Assembly (NCBI RefSeq): GCF_910592395.1
Contig: NC_088317.1
Coordinates: 3,720,001 to 3,784,000, forward strand
DNA length: 64,000 nucleotides
Origin: Lineus longissimus
Lineage: Eukaryota > Nemertea > Pilidiophora > Heteronemertea > Lineidae
Reading direction: 5' to 3'
This document shows, piece after piece, positions 11,829-25,500 of the stretch (its first letter is position 1; the number at the start of each line of letters is the position of its first letter). The notes beneath the pieces were generated by a model. It did no database searches and was not told the origin of the DNA. It worked only from the letters and a program-made list of their open reading frames with translations. The position numbers were made by a program, and so were the translations under genes.

Positions 11829-12669
11829 ACCTTCGTGCGAGCTTGTGGGGAATGTTGATTGTGATGGTCAAATCCAAGTATTGACCTGTACTTGATGTTG
11901 TATGATACTTCTGAATCTGTAATCGTTTGTCAATATAATAGACCTACCTTCCTTACTGACCCACCTACATCTACCTCTGGTTCAGACGTCATGAAATCAA
12001 GTAGGAAGCATAGCTTTATTCAGCTAGACTGTCATTGCGTATACTGATCCTCAATACATGTAACTTATAAAAGACATATTTAAAATGATGTAACTGAAAG
12101 TCATCAACAAGTTCTAATAACTAGCGTTATCCTAATATGAAATACATGTGTGTAAATAGTGTAAGATATGGGTGTGTGTACATGTAGTATTTTAGATTAA
12201 TCTGGAATTGTAGAAGTGTTTTTCAGATATTGTTATAGTTTACAAATGTACGAAGATTCTGTGGAATGAGGGGCCATTCACAGTGTATGCATGAAAACCC
12301 CAATTTTCAGACTAGGAGAGGGGCTACCCTATGTGCAGGTGGGACCGAAATTCTCAGATGCCCTTCTCTCACTCATGCGCACATACTGGAACCCAGCAAT
12401 TCTTTATGACAACATCTATTTGCTGTTGCCTGCCAGAACTTAACATAACATGCGTGTACATTATGTGAAACAGCGGGGACCGTAATGCGGGATGTATCGA
12501 TGAGTAGTGTGACATTTTGCAAATTAGGTCAGAGTGCAAAATCCGCATGAATTGTTTGGGTTACATTACTTTATCAGTGCTCCCTTACGTGTTACATGTG
12601 TTATCTGATTGTAGTCTGTTTGGTTTTGTAAATCTGGCTGTATGTAAAACACGAATTTGTTGAAAAAGA

Positions 12670-12845
12670 GTCTCTTTAAGGGATACTCTGTTCGTAATAA
12701 CTGGTGGTCCAGGAAAATAGAAATGCAGTTATACACAATTGCTGTCTTGCATGCCTCGTGGCTGAAACTTGGCATCTAGAGTATTTGTATATCTCTGCAC
12801 AATGGCAATGTTGAAATTTATATTCCTTGCGTGTTAAAAATTAAC
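12670..12845. repeat. Dispersed repeat family, copy A
   Basis: Contains ctggtggtccaggaaaatagaaatgcag and then ttatacacaattgctgt. The same block appears at 42812-43000 in the same orientation, and a shorter form at 39722-39860. Similarity continues into a caatggcaatgttgaaattta segment. A fragment starting ggtacgccgttcgtaact is also present near 36830. No coding capacity. Confidence 0.7.
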
Positions 12846-14075
12846 TGGGTTGATGTTCACAACAGTTGAACATCGATTTGAAAACAACTCAATACTCAAT
12901 TTGATTGGTGTGCTAAAAATATTTTGAATGACAAAATATGCATGTGTAATTGGACCTTAGATATTTAAAGAATTATGAGAAAAGTGTATTGTATATACAT
13001 GCAAAAGTAGGCCAGCAATTTTGTTACAGCTAATACCAGGCCCTTGTCGTGTAAAACAAGTTAGACCCTAACTTGGCGTTCACTTTAACATGATGTAAAG
13101 TCTAATTTGCTAACTGAGGGAGATGACAGCACCATCAAATTAAAGTCAACGCCAACATAATGATTCACTTGTTTTCAATAACCAGGCCTAGATAAATCAA
13201 TATTTAAATAAGTTTGATTGGCAATACATATCATATCCTGTCATTAGCTTAAGTAGTTGTGCTTGTAGGCCTATAATACAGTGCTGCCAACCCATCAGTG
13301 CTTTCAGTAGTCCTGCAATTTGTCAAAATGTGTCAAATATGTACTGAAAGTTACTAAAAATTTCCTTCAATTATCCATTTTGAGTACTGAAGACTTGCAA
13401 AAGTACTGAGAAGTACAAATATTTCGGTCGAAATTTTGAAAAAAGGCAACATTTTGGGAATGGCCCCTGATACACCTCCCACATACAGGGTTGGCAACTC
13501 TACTAACAGTTTGTAATTTTGTAATTTCTTTTCTTAATACTGAGTAAACCAGATCCTAAAAACTGTGAAATGTATTTAGAGAGTAAATCTTGGCTGGTAA
13601 TCTACGACTGGAGTACAGAAATACAATTGGTGTGGTTTAGCAAGCTTACGTTTTATGTTGACGAGTGTGGGTGGCTATGTCATGACGTCAAAATTGGCAA
13701 ATATGCCATCTTTTGACGTGAGGATTCCCATGCAGTTCAAAATGCTGTTGATTTATCTCTCAAGTTTGGTCAGTTTTCAAAGCTTTCTTGTTGAACATGT
13801 TGACGTATAACCTCAGATAGGAAATGAACCAATATATCGCTGTGGTAAATTCTAAGCTGTCCACTGTTGACAAAGGTTGAAGTTTGAGCTTTGAAAATGT
13901 GAGCTTGTAAAACCTCACTGATACATCATATTCGAACAATGACTAATTATTTGGAAGAACTTTTACTATAGTCGACACTTTTCTGGGACACCCTGTACTT
14001 GTATATAAAGGCGTTTCGTTTTTGTTGTAGATTGTGGTCTTTGTATATTTTGCTAATCATCGAATTATAATCTGC

Positions 14076-14081
14076 AATAAA
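14076..14081 (+). terminator. Candidate poly(A) signal of the zinc-finger gene
   Basis: AATAAA in the context tctgcaataaaaataag; it is the first canonical plus-strand hexamer noted after the zinc-finger stop codon, 3.56 kb away. A weaker, nearer signal may be used instead. Confidence 0.35.
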
Positions 14082-14419
14082 AATAAGTTTTGATAACATA
14101 ATTATGTTTTTTTAACAATATATACTTCATGCGCTCTATGTCAGACATCTGCGTCTTCAAATTCTTGAGGCAGAAGAGGCATATCTGATTGTGAAGGTTT
14201 CTGCTTGTGATTTGGTTTCTTATTTGCCCATTTCTGAAGACAAATTCGACTAGAACTAGCCCCAAAATGGTCCCTGCCAGGGACACAGAATTTGGCACAA
14301 AAAGGGGACAATGTCTCTCCATGTCCTGGCATTGTGACACTGTCTTTGTCCAACTCCAACATAGTCACAATCCCTTTTGAACCCAACTCTCCCAGGGAAA
14401 GCGAACTTCGCAAATTCAC

Positions 14420-15140
14420 AATTGCTTGATAACCAACCTAACTACGACAAAGTCACAATCCCAACTGGACTCCCTCGGAAACCAATCACTTAGGAGCCCA
14501 ACTCGGACTAAGTCACAGTCCCCAGGGAACCCAAATCGGACAAAGTCACAATCCCTTGTTAACCCAGCTTGGACAAGGGACTGTGGTGGTGTACAGGCTA
14601 TGGTCACTGACCACTGGTCATGATGTCCCTGGTTTGGTCCACACTGTCCGCACTTGACTCTAGGCCTAGACCCGAGGCATCTTCTTATTGTCCACTGCAG
14701 ACAAAGTCACAATCTCTTGGCAATCCATTCAAACTATTTGAAAAAATCAACTTTTCGGCACAGCACCACGACCATCATCTGTAGAAAAACAGTGTCGCCA
14801 AATCGATATGCCTATTACATACGGAAAGGGATGTCCAGACTATCATGATTTGCCCACTCCCGTGAGACATGGAGGATATCTGCTGACAGCTGTAAGTGTT
14901 TATGTCCTTGCAACATTGTCACGACGCCAAGTCCTGCATTGGCAATGCCAGGGGGAAATGACGTACATGGAGACATAACGTATGCGTCATTGTCCTCTTG
15001 GCACAATCTTATTGTCCTCTATGGACCAAGTCGGAAAACTGTTTAAGACATAATTGACTGCCCAGGGTGGATGTCTGACTTATTCCAAACCTGGATACTA
15101 TCGTGTTGTCCAACTTGGGCAAAGTCACAATCTTTTCGCA
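14420..15140. repeat. Degenerate satellite-like field built on an aagtcacaatc phrase
   Basis: The phrase (a/c)aaagtcacaatcc recurs many times (around 14450, 14545, 14705 and 15120), often followed by cttg..aacccaactcgga or aaccaac. Similar phrases continue at lower density to about 16800. Spacing is irregular, so this is an old, decayed array. It has no gene. Confidence 0.55.
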
Positions 15141-15879
15141 AAGCCATTCCCAGGCGGATATCTGACTGGGTGGGGACTGTTCAACAGCTGTACAGAGCTG
15201 GCGCAAAGACACTCTGTCTTTCTATGCCTATCACCCGAGGACAGGGATGTCCAGACCTTTGCCACCATCGTGATCTGCCCAGACCTTGGCATGTTCTTCT
15301 CGTCCAATGAAGATTCCAATGCAGTCCATTCCGTCATCCTGACCGTCTTTCCTTCATGGCGACAGGACGAGGCCGGTCCTCTACGTCCAAAGTGTAGTCC
15401 AACGCGGACCCATTGGTAACCGCGAAAAAATGTTTTGAGACATCACTGACTGTCAATGTCTGACTGCTTTGTGTCCATACCATTGCAACATTTTTTCGAT
15501 ATGCCAAGAACTTGGCACTGTCCTATATTGTCTAACACCGACAAAGCCACGATCTCTTGGAAAACAATCCCTAATTGGCAAGAAGGATGACCGATTGGGT
15601 GGGACTTTTTGACAATATGTCTGCTGTCCAGACTAGGGCACAGTGCATGCACAACATCAATCATCACATCCACGTCTCCGACTCTTAAGGACACCATGTA
15701 TACCATCAAGGGACAAACGTCTCATGGCTTTATAAAACAAATATAAATTTTGTAGGGACACCCTGTGCACGAAACAGCACAATCATTGGACAGATTCCTT
15801 GCGGTTGTGCTGTCGAGGACGAATAATGGACACTGTACAAAACAACACCTTCTTATACCAATCTTCCCCTAGTTGTGAT

Positions 15880-17225
15880 CAAGATATGAGGTTAGTGTTT
15901 TGATGCCCCCTGTACAAGAGACAACAGGATGAGACAAACTGTTCGTGGATGTGCTGAAGACGAATGCGAATACTTTTTGGACACCCGGTGCATATAGTAA
16001 ATGAAAACAAGATTTTGTCCAAACACGGCGGCGACCTGAAACAAGATCCCTACGGCCGCCGCGTCCTGAAACAAGATTTTCTTGGTCCTTGACGTCAGTG
16101 TTTTCTTGGTTTTTCCTTATCTCAACCCAGTACCATACCACACATTCTATTCGCACGGGAGAAAAACCACTGGCGGCAAGACTGCACCGGAGTCACGAAG
16201 CTATACGCCGAAACAAATGGTGGACTGTATTCCTACGGGAGAAAAAACACTGCAGTTTTAGGCTACCCTCTTTGTGCCCTCAAATTACGAAAGAGAACAT
16301 TATCTTCGTGGTTATTGTATTCATACTGGAGAAAGACCATCTACCATGGAAGGGCGGGATAATTCAAATGGAAAATGCTCCCTTCTTGTTCTCAGAGTAC
16401 TTTCATCTCTCGCAGCAAACCTGCCCGGCCGTATATGACCAGCAGCGAACTATATGATATATGCGTTTGACGAAAAACCTACCTATACAGCAATCTAGTT
16501 AAGCTTTAACCGAGGTCTGCTATTGGAGTACATGTAATTGTATATGAGAGAATGCATGCAGTGACCCTCCCGTTTGCGACTGATGTGGGGATTCTGTCTG
16601 TCACAACCACGCACGAAGACAATGTCACCGCCATGCAATACAAAAACAGACCGTCCAATAGCCATGCATGGAGACATCACAACCACTAGACTACGACGTA
16701 TGAACAATAGGCAATCATATGATCACAGACTGTGCAACAGTGATATTATGGAGAGTTGTCTGAAGACACTGTAGTAATGTCACAACCTCGCGATCGTCTG
16801 TCTTATAGGACTGAGTTTAAAGGACGTCATTGCAATGGGGGTGCCTGGGTCACTACCAGCGTTGCTTGCTACAGTATGTGAAAGTGTACTGTATGAAGAC
16901 CATACAGGTATCACTGATTGTGACATTGAGGAAAACCCAAGAAAATCTTGTTCCTGGACGTGGCGAGTGTAGCAATCTTGTTCCAGGTCGCCGCTGCGTT
17001 TGGAACAAAATCTTGTTCCATTTGTTACTTATGATGGTGTTCTTCCTATACAGGGCGTCCCAAAACAACCCATATTCGTCTTCAGCACAACACCAATAAG
17101 TCTGTTCCATGATTGTGCCATTTCCTGTACAGGGTGTCCCAACAAACTTGATATCTGTCTTCAGCACAACCCTGAAGCGGTTCTCACACATCCTGCTGTC
17201 TTAGGTACAGGGTGCATCAAAATAA
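15880..17225. repeat. Large diverged inverted repeat with about 0.8 kb spacer
   Basis: The left arm (about 15890-16115) carries gtgctgaagacgaatgcgaa, a ttttggacacccggtg segment, two gaaacaagat(c/t) phrases beside gcggcgacctg, and ttttcttggtttttcc. The right arm (about 16920-17100) carries the reverse complements in mirrored order: gaaaacccaagaaaatcttg, aatcttgttccaggtcgcc, cagggcgtccca and ttcgtcttcagcacaac. A further direct copy of the outer part follows at 17125-17220 (tacagggtgtccca...cttcagcacaac). This looks like a decayed foldback transposon. Confidence 0.6.
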
Positions 17226-17387
17226 ATTGAGTTCAGGACAAAGTTTTGAACTTTTCCACTCACATACAACAAAACAGAAGGAATTTTGCAAATAATCTTT
17301 GTTCTAAAATTTCAATCAATTATACACATGATGCATATAAGGCATATGTACAAGATATCACATTTCAATTATGACTTCTTCTTATTC

Positions 17388-20300
17388 TCAAGTTGCAGTA
17401 GCCATTCCTGATTCCCAAATATCCTCATCCACAACAGACCTATCCTCAATAACCAAATCACCACTGTTTACATTATTGTCAAGTTCTTCCTTATTCTCTT
17501 CATTACCGTCTCTCTTGATCTCACCAACCTTGTCTTCATCAACTCGCACTGGTTCAATTTCTGAAATCTTATCACTGTTCACAGTTTCAGCTTTCTGTCC
17601 GATACCAAAGAAGTTATTGTTCACGATGTAACGTACACACTGCAAGATGACGTTCCTCTCGTGTCTGATATCCGAGGCAAGCAACTGAAAAAGATGATCA
17701 GAAAAGATGATAAAATGCAGATAAGCCATCTCATAAAACAGTCACAATCCCGGAAGACATTTTTCAGTCACAATCCCGGAAGACATTTTTTAAAACAGAA
17801 AACAGCCATTTTTTTCTTCCTTTTCACTAACTCCTTTTGTTCATAAACTTATTTAACAGATTGAGAATAAAGTCCATTGACTCTAGGGGCACATGTGGAG
17901 CAAATAAACCAGGCAGAATACATTTTAAACACTAACCTTTTCAAGCAGTGTTGACGTCTGGGCTTTCTTCCAAGCAGGCTGTGGTCTGTTATTTCGATTA
18001 TCACGATTCTTCCGACCAGAACGATTACGCTTTGGTGGCCATTGTCGAGGCATTGGCATTTCCTCCGTCACTCTTGGTTTGGGTGGAGATTTATCAGGTT
18101 GACTATGAGGCCAGGCTGAAAAGAATATCAGAGGTTTTAAGCACAGCACAATAAAGAGAAAACAGGCATACCTTCCGTGCACAAAGATTCAAAATTAGGC
18201 TTTCACTTACACTGTAAACTACTTGTATCTCTAGATGCTGGCAAATTTCCAGGTGAACTTTTGACGCCAGATTTTTCAAGTGTGTTTACTTTCACCAGTG
18301 GTTCTTCTTCCTCGCTATTGCTGTCCGTCACATCCCCGTACGAGGAGATCAACGACCCCAAGCCTCCACACAGCTGTAATTTCTTCGCGGGGACATCACG
18401 AGGTTTGTCCTCATCTGAAAGAACAGGGTTCAAGGTCAATGATAAACTGAGAACACAGATCACAAAACGATGTTTTAAAATGTCATTTCTTAGCAGGATA
18501 TAACTAAATTAAAGGCCTCTGCTGTTCATTAAAAATTTGACATTTGAAATCGAATCGAATAAAACTTTACCCGAGGCTTTTTTCTCCTCCAATACATATG
18601 ATAACGGGTCCAGTGCAGGATCATGTGGCTTCACTTCCACTGGATTTTGGCCCTGTCCATCAGTTTTTATTTTCTTTTGTTCCGGCCCTGAATTCTGCCA
18701 ATGGTGCGAGTCATTACGATCATTCCACTGTCTTTTGTTGCCGTGGCGATCATTCCTTCCACCTCGTCCACGGCCGCCACCCCGTCCCCGACCTCTTCCT
18801 CCACCCCTCATCTTACTGTAAAAACAAAAATGTCCGAATGTGTACTTGCACACAGAAGAAAGTTTCTATCACAAATATCTTTTGAGCTATGTTCTGCATA
18901 TGAAGAGTTTAGATGGAAAAGTCAGCAAATCATCTTGAGGTCTTTTCTAGTATCGCAATCTATTTTTCCTGCTGTGACTGTAATGCTTTTTGCAATGTCT
19001 CTTTGTTTGTTTTGGTTCCTCAGCTGTAATCTCTGAGGGCCAGGATAAGGCTGCAGCTAACTTCGGATAATCAAGGGGACAGCTTTCAGTCCAATTTCAG
19101 GCCTACTGGCTTTGTCAAGGGGCATACACCCATATGGTAGGTCTGCAGAATCCTTGTATAATTTTGCAAACTATTCACCTAGTGTCCGCTCAAAAAGATT
19201 ACCGATTAAGCGGTCAACTTACCCAAACTGTTTAGTTTCAATCACTTCTCCTCTTGAGTGCTGAGAATCTCGCACCAATTTCTTCTTGGCAATATTATCA
19301 GCTGTTGGGAAATTCCTGAAAAATAGTTACAAATCAACAAGCTGAAAATCAGTTATGTTTTACATTACCAAATGTTCGTCGATCTGAAGTCACTGCCTTG
19401 AAAGTGTTTTTAAAGCAATTAAAAACTTAACTTGAATTGAAGGGGTGAGACTAGCTCAAGACCATGACTTACTTTTTTCTTTCATCCCTCCATTTCTGGA
19501 TGTCTTCAGCTGACTCCAAGGACCAGATCTTCTTTGCCAAACCTGTACGATGTTGCTGAAATAGGGTAGAATTGAGTTGAGATCGCTGGGATGGAAGTAA
19601 CATCAATTTCACCCAAAGATCACTATAGAGCCTATGGAGAGACTGCTTTCAAATGGAGAGAATCTCATACGGGACTCAAAATAAAAGAATACTGGGGACC
19701 CTCGGGCATAAAATGGCATGTCATTTGAATACTTACAAAGTCATAGTGTAGCTTGACCAGTTTTGGGGAGGCAACATATGTACATTTCTCCACATCGCAC
19801 TGAAAAAAGGATGAGCAAGATATGAAAATAGATAAATTGAGATTTTTTAAGGCTAGAACCACAGAAGTGGTATCAGTTCCTTAAGCAGGTCGTACAGTTT
19901 TACAATACAGGGTGATTGTTCATTCTTTTCAACGAGAACTGCATAGATTACTCAGTTTGATATAACATTTTAAAGGGATTCTATAGACAGCAGCTAAGTA
20001 GACAGATAAAAGTTACACAAAATGGCCAATAGGGGTCTCCCACATCTTACAGTAGGTCAAAACTATTCACGCTTGTACGCGGAACATATTCAATGGTGAA
20101 TCAAACATGACCCATCACCCTTACTGCGCATATAATCTATCCAAAGATGGCCAATTTAACCCTCGGCTCCTCCCTATTTAGTCCCTTTTTAACAAGTAAC
20201 CAACCTCAACATGTTGATCTACATGTTCTTTAAACTTGTCCTCCATCTTGTAACCACGATCACACACATCGCAGTAAAATGCGTTGTTTTCTGGAAGATC

Positions 20301-21056
20301 TTTCTTATTCACCTTCTCTGTTTTCTGCTTCTGAAAAGGGGGAGTTACAGATATGAAATTTCCATTCTAGATAGGTTTTGCAAGAATCTATAGTTATTTC
20401 ATATCAGTCTACAGTTGTAAGAAGTGAGGAATTGTGACAAATATGTCTATTTATAAATCTACTGATTCACTGAACATTCACCTTCTGTCCGTTATTGTTG
20501 TTGCCATGGTGACCTCTACCTCTACCTCTGCCCCTCCCTCTTGGTCCACCTCTTGAATGCGCTGGCCCGGAAGATGGACAGCCTGGAATGGAACAAATAT
20601 ATTTTCTGATGAGCTAAAGTAGCTTTCAATATGTAAGTCTACTTGATCTGCTTTGATCCCTGGATTTTCATACTACACAAAAAAAATCTCCACACATTTC
20701 GATTGCACGCTTCTGTATTGTTTGGCGTTTGGTTTGTCTTTGTTGAACATGTCTAGTCATGTAGGCTATCTAGCAATACGCTTCGGTGATGTCAGTGATG
20801 ACGATTTCATTCGATTTGATGTCAGATGTGGCTCGTAGAAATACGTTTTGTTACAGTTCTCACCAAATTCTTCATATCTACAATCAGGTACTGGATGGAA
20901 AGGTGAAGGACCTCCAGGTGGCCCACCAGGGAATGGGTAACCGCCTCGAAAATTGAATCCTCCACCACGCCCACCTCGTGGTCCAGGCCAAAATCCTCTA
21001 CCATTACCAAAGTCTGGTGGAGGTGGTCGTTGTCCACCCGGTATGCCGCGATACAT
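17388..21056 (-). CDS. NUFIP1: NUFIP1 (nuclear FMR1-interacting protein 1)
   Basis: Ten exons: 21056-20864, 20582-20482, 20330-20205, 19799-19737, 19555-19473, 19315-19223, 18815-18571, 18414-18211, 18115-17937 and 17684-17388 (stop). Phases are 1,0,0,0,2,2,1,1,0, giving 527 residues against about 495 in human. Order of features: Gly/Pro-rich start, RGRGRGRGRG block, C2H2 finger (YCDVCDRGYKMEDKFKEH), second finger (CDVEKCTYVASPKLVKLH), WRDERKKNFPTADNIAKKK, an RG-rich basic region, GGLGSLISSYG, and the C-terminal hallmark LLASDIRHERNVILQCVRYI. In other animals NUFIP1 is an RNA-binding scaffold for box C/D snoRNP assembly with the R2TP complex. Two RGG-like tracts are visible. The gene is head-to-head with the ZU5/death-domain gene. 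I am confident of the identity. Confidence 0.95.
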
Positions 21057-22536
21057 TACAGTTTAAGTTGCTTTTAACAACACAGAAATGATCACAAGGT
21101 ATTCATAAAATAGTCGGAGGGGTTTTTGAAAGAATCTTTGGGATATTTTAGGAGAAAACAGTGTTTATTTCGTGACAAAATCGAGCGAATATTTTCCACG
21201 TGCGATTGTTGACATGATGTTGTGGTCGTCGTTGTCAAATTCCTACTGGGCCGACTGTGCTACCGTCTTCGGCCGTAGTCCGATATGGCGTTTCACGACG
21301 GAAGGTAGAACACAGTCACGGCTGCTCCTGGCCGATTTGACATTAAAGTTGGGTGAGAAAATGGTCTATAGTCCCGGTGTAACAGTAACAAATATCCCCC
21401 TGGAAAAAGTGCCCGGCCCTATTGTATTCTGCAATATGGTTCTATAGAAACTCTGACCGTCAATAGCTCAGAGATTGAAGCGCATAATAGAATCCTTTGT
21501 TTCCCGGGCATTCTATCCTAGGACATTTTAAACTTCTACACCGGTCTGGTACCGTCTTATTGACCATATTGGGTCTTGGCCTACTTAGCTTTGTTGACAT
21601 TCCATATATAGAGCTATAGGCCTACCATACCATAAATAAATGTTTACACACGGTAACTAGAAGATCAATAGCTTTTCTATCTAACAGAATACGGTGTTTG
21701 ATACTAAAAGCAGTTCAGTGTACGGTTTAAATTCACGTGGATTGTAGCATTGGAAATTATCATGATATAATGCGACGTTTAAAGTCAGAATTTCACATGG
21801 AATCCTTATATAAGGATACGGATTTTCAATAATAGAGGACGTCGAGGTAAGGTTTATTATGATTACAGTGCCATGGCCCAGTGTCATGGCGATGACGACG
21901 ATGATGAAGAACATTTTAAAATCAACGTTTGTATGCATTAATGCGATCGACCAGCTATTTCTACACTGTAGGGCTACCATTGTACTGGGGCTAAAATTGT
22001 ACCACTTAGACTAGCTTAGTAGCAAGGCCTAGCTAAAAACTCTGCAGATGAACTGTAAATCCCTAAACACATCACGGTTCAAATTTTACCCCTATTAACC
22101 CTATAGCCTTCAACATGCGTCGTAAAATCATTCCCAATCTGTAACGATACTGTCATTTTCATGAACTGCATTGATTGGTTTCCTAGGCGACAAAACCCGG
22201 GCGACGAATCGATACAATTGTATCGGCGGGAAAACCAGTAGTGAAATACAGTAGTTGCGTGGCGCCCGTTATAGGCTGACACTCCTATAACAATGGTTGG
22301 AAGAGATGTGTTATATATGAGATGGCGAACGACTGGCGCTTTAACATCGCCACAGATATCAACCCCCCCCCCCCCCCCGACATATGTACGTCTAAGTTTT
22401 TCAAATCTACAATTTACATGTATTGTGAATAGTAGTAATTTGTCCTCCTCACTGAACGTCTAGTTCTTTCTACTCGATGCGCTAATCAACTACTAAGTAA
22501 GATGATATAACATCCTTCATTGCTTCAGATAACAGC
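21057..22536. promoter_or_regulatory. Divergent intergenic region between NUFIP1 and the ZU5/death-domain gene
   Basis: About 1.5 kb between two divergent start codons. It contains a 16-C homopolymer at 22363-22378 and a cattgcttcag acceptor just before the plus-strand ATG, which suggests an upstream untranslated exon for that gene. No other element is recognised. Confidence 0.45.
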
Positions 22537-25500
22537 ATGCCAACCCCGAAGCCGTCCCCTCAGCAGTCGGACCCCGTCAGGTCCATGCAGGAGTCCAATG
22601 CCTTTCTCAGGGGGTACCTCAGTCGAATCGAGGCTGTCAAAGAGAACCAGACATTGGAACAACTCTACAGGGACCTCGATGTCCAGTTGACAAAATCCGC
22701 ATCAGCATCGCGTCTGGCGCGAGCATATGCGGACAAACTGGTCTCAGCTTCGCAAGAAAGTGCGGCCATCTTGGAATCTATATCCGCTGCCATGAAAAAG
22801 AGGATTGAAGGTTTGCGGCCTAAAGAGGAGAAGGAGAATGGGAAGCAGACGACGGAGGTGACGTCTGCGCGCGACGCAAATGGTGGGTCGGAGAAGACGG
22901 AGAGGCCAGGGGCGAAACCGGGTGTGGTCGGCAAAGGCAGAGGTAAGCTCAATAAACTTACCATCTGGCCTCCAAAGAAAGATTGCTTTGGGTCTGAGGT
23001 TGTCTTTTCCAAAACGTTAGGCGAAGACAAAGACAAGTTCACATCGCCTACCTAAATAAATTACCTTGTGCGGGTGTATCATTTCGACACTGGCAAGCAG
23101 ATATACATTTATGTCTAGGACTTGAATACAAATTTTTCTAACTAGACACCCGGCGTACGTCGCACTCCTTATGACACATTCTGTTCTCTCTTACCACAAT
23201 AATAGGCAAATCACCTGTCTCCAAAACTCCCAACCGGACCCCAAGACAGCCCACGAAACCAAAAGCCAAACTGACTGAGCGGGACATCTCCAATGCCACG
23301 ACTACTCTATCACTGTACGAACTTCTGATCAAATGCTCTAACAATGTCGACGAGCAGATGAAGACCATCCTCCAGGACGTTGTGGACACAGCGGCTGATG
23401 CTGCCAAGGCGGTGTCAGGGCTTCAGACGGCGGCAGGATTAGAGGTAAGGGCATCGACAGGGTAAACACCATGGAAACACATTCTGCGGTTTTTGTTTCA
23501 GTTAGCATGACATTGGCACCACCAAGTTACAGAGACCGATGCTGCCAAGGCAGGATGACAGGGCTGCGAACAGACAGGCAGACCAATCCAATCAACTTAG
23601 ATACTTCACAGGTCCACCCGTTGGTCTCAAATTGAACTTATCCGGGCATATTTTGGTTGTGACTTTGTACGTACCATTTCGCTCCAGAGACGGAAGGGGT
23701 AACGAAGTAAGGTGTAGTCCATATAGAGGCGACGTGGTACGTCCTTTCAGAATATCTAACTCCGTTCGACAGAACATTGACCAACGAATATGGTCGACTT
23801 TAGGAAGTCAGCAGTTACGATAACCGTTTTATCATTCTCACGAAGGTATTGAAACAAAAAGTCGTCCGAGACATGCCGGATATCGAAGCCCTGTACCGGA
23901 AGCAGTATGAAGCCATGAAATCGGAGGCAAACACCGTAGCCAAGCAACAACAGGATGAAGAGGAACAGAAAAGAAAGTTGGAACAAGAGAGAAAAGACCT
24001 TTTGGAGAGACAACGGCTTCATGAGGAGGAAATTCAACGGTGTGTACCCTTATTTCGTCGTCTTCTCCTGCACATCCATCTCCCTCTCCGCACCCTTTCT
24101 GCTTCTTCATCTTCTCTATCTATTTCTTTCATTTCTTCTCCCACTCCCTCCTCTTCCTAATTTTTGATCTTCTCTTCCTCCTTATTTCTTTCGCATGTTG
24201 CACCTGTAGACCGTTGTTGCGTGCTTGCACAGATGCATACCAATTGCGGTGGTTGACTTAATGACTTCGTCAGGCAGAAGGAGCCTATCAAAAGCTACTC
24301 ATGCCACAAGAATACTGTACCAGTGTTGGGTAGCGAACCCACATTGTCCGAATTACTGGACCAAGTCACCTAGGACTATACTTGAAGGTCTCGCAAAGTT
24401 GTGCCTGCAAAATGGTTTTCAGTTATTTTTTCTAGTCATTAGAAAAGAATCCACTCGCTTGTGATTTCAGACGCGCTCACGAAGAAGCGCAGCGACGAAT
24501 CAAAGAAGAATTGGACAAAATTAAGAAAGAGGCGATGTCGGCTGACGAGAAGGTCAGGGAGGAAGAACGGGAGAAAATCAGACAGGAGGAACGAGAGAAG
24601 AGACGAATTGAAGAGGAGGAGGCGAAAAAGGCTACGGCGGAGAAGAAAAAGTTAGAAGAGGTAAGCAACGAATCAACCTATTTCATGTGTGAGCAAATGA
24701 GGAGGAGCGAATGTGCATGGGCGTAGCTCCCCCTCCCAGGAGTCACATGATCTTGGTCGAAAATTTTCAAAAAGTGTCATTTTCAAATTCAATTTCAGAT
24801 GCAAAAAGAGATCGAGGCAAAGAAGAAGGTCGATGCGGCGGAACGGGATCGACAGAGGAAGATAGATGACGAGAAGAGGATTAAAGAAGAGGCAGAAAGT
24901 TTAAAGAGGAATTCTGAACTCTGGCCGTTTTTCATGTAAGTTTGATTTGGAATTCTATCCAAAACTAATTCCTACTATGTACTGAACTTTCTAAGGTGGT
25001 GCTGAATACAAACTCTCACAAAGGACAAAGCTTTCTATGCTTCTAGAAAAACTTGGCCATTGCCTATACCCCTCCAAGGTTTTCCCCGCCAGGCAGGACG
25101 ACAACCATGTTACACTCGTGACGGTTTCACCGATTCTTGTTGCCTCCTTTTAGATATCCCAAAGACAAAATGGATCACGATGATGGTGTAGCCTGTATCA
25201 TCCGATCCTACCCTTCCAAGGTTGTGCCAGTCAGGCAGGAAGACATCAGAGTTACAGTCGTATCAGATGATGAATACACCAAAATGACGAGGAATACGTT
25301 CGAGGCGGAGGAAGGAGAAGAACTGTGTAGTAGCGTTATCAAAGTAGAGTCAAAGAAAGGCAACTTGAAATTTGAGGTAGGATTGGTTTGTTGGCCAGCG
25401 AGTGAAACGATGAAGTGATTGCGACATTCCCTTTCGGCAAATTCGTGTCAAAAGCAAGATCGTGTCTTCGTAATGCGAGAGCTGTGCTCTGACGCAACTT

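Larger units (their letters stand above)
10515..14100 (+). other. Probable long 3' UTR of the zinc-finger gene
   Basis: No credible coding sequence occurs in these 3.6 kb. The first canonical AATAAA noted on the plus strand is at 14076-14081, so the zinc-finger mRNA may extend to about 14.1 kb. The stretch is AT-rich and hosts two repeats (11562-11828 and about 12670-12845). The UTR extent is inferred from the poly(A) signal only. Confidence 0.4.
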
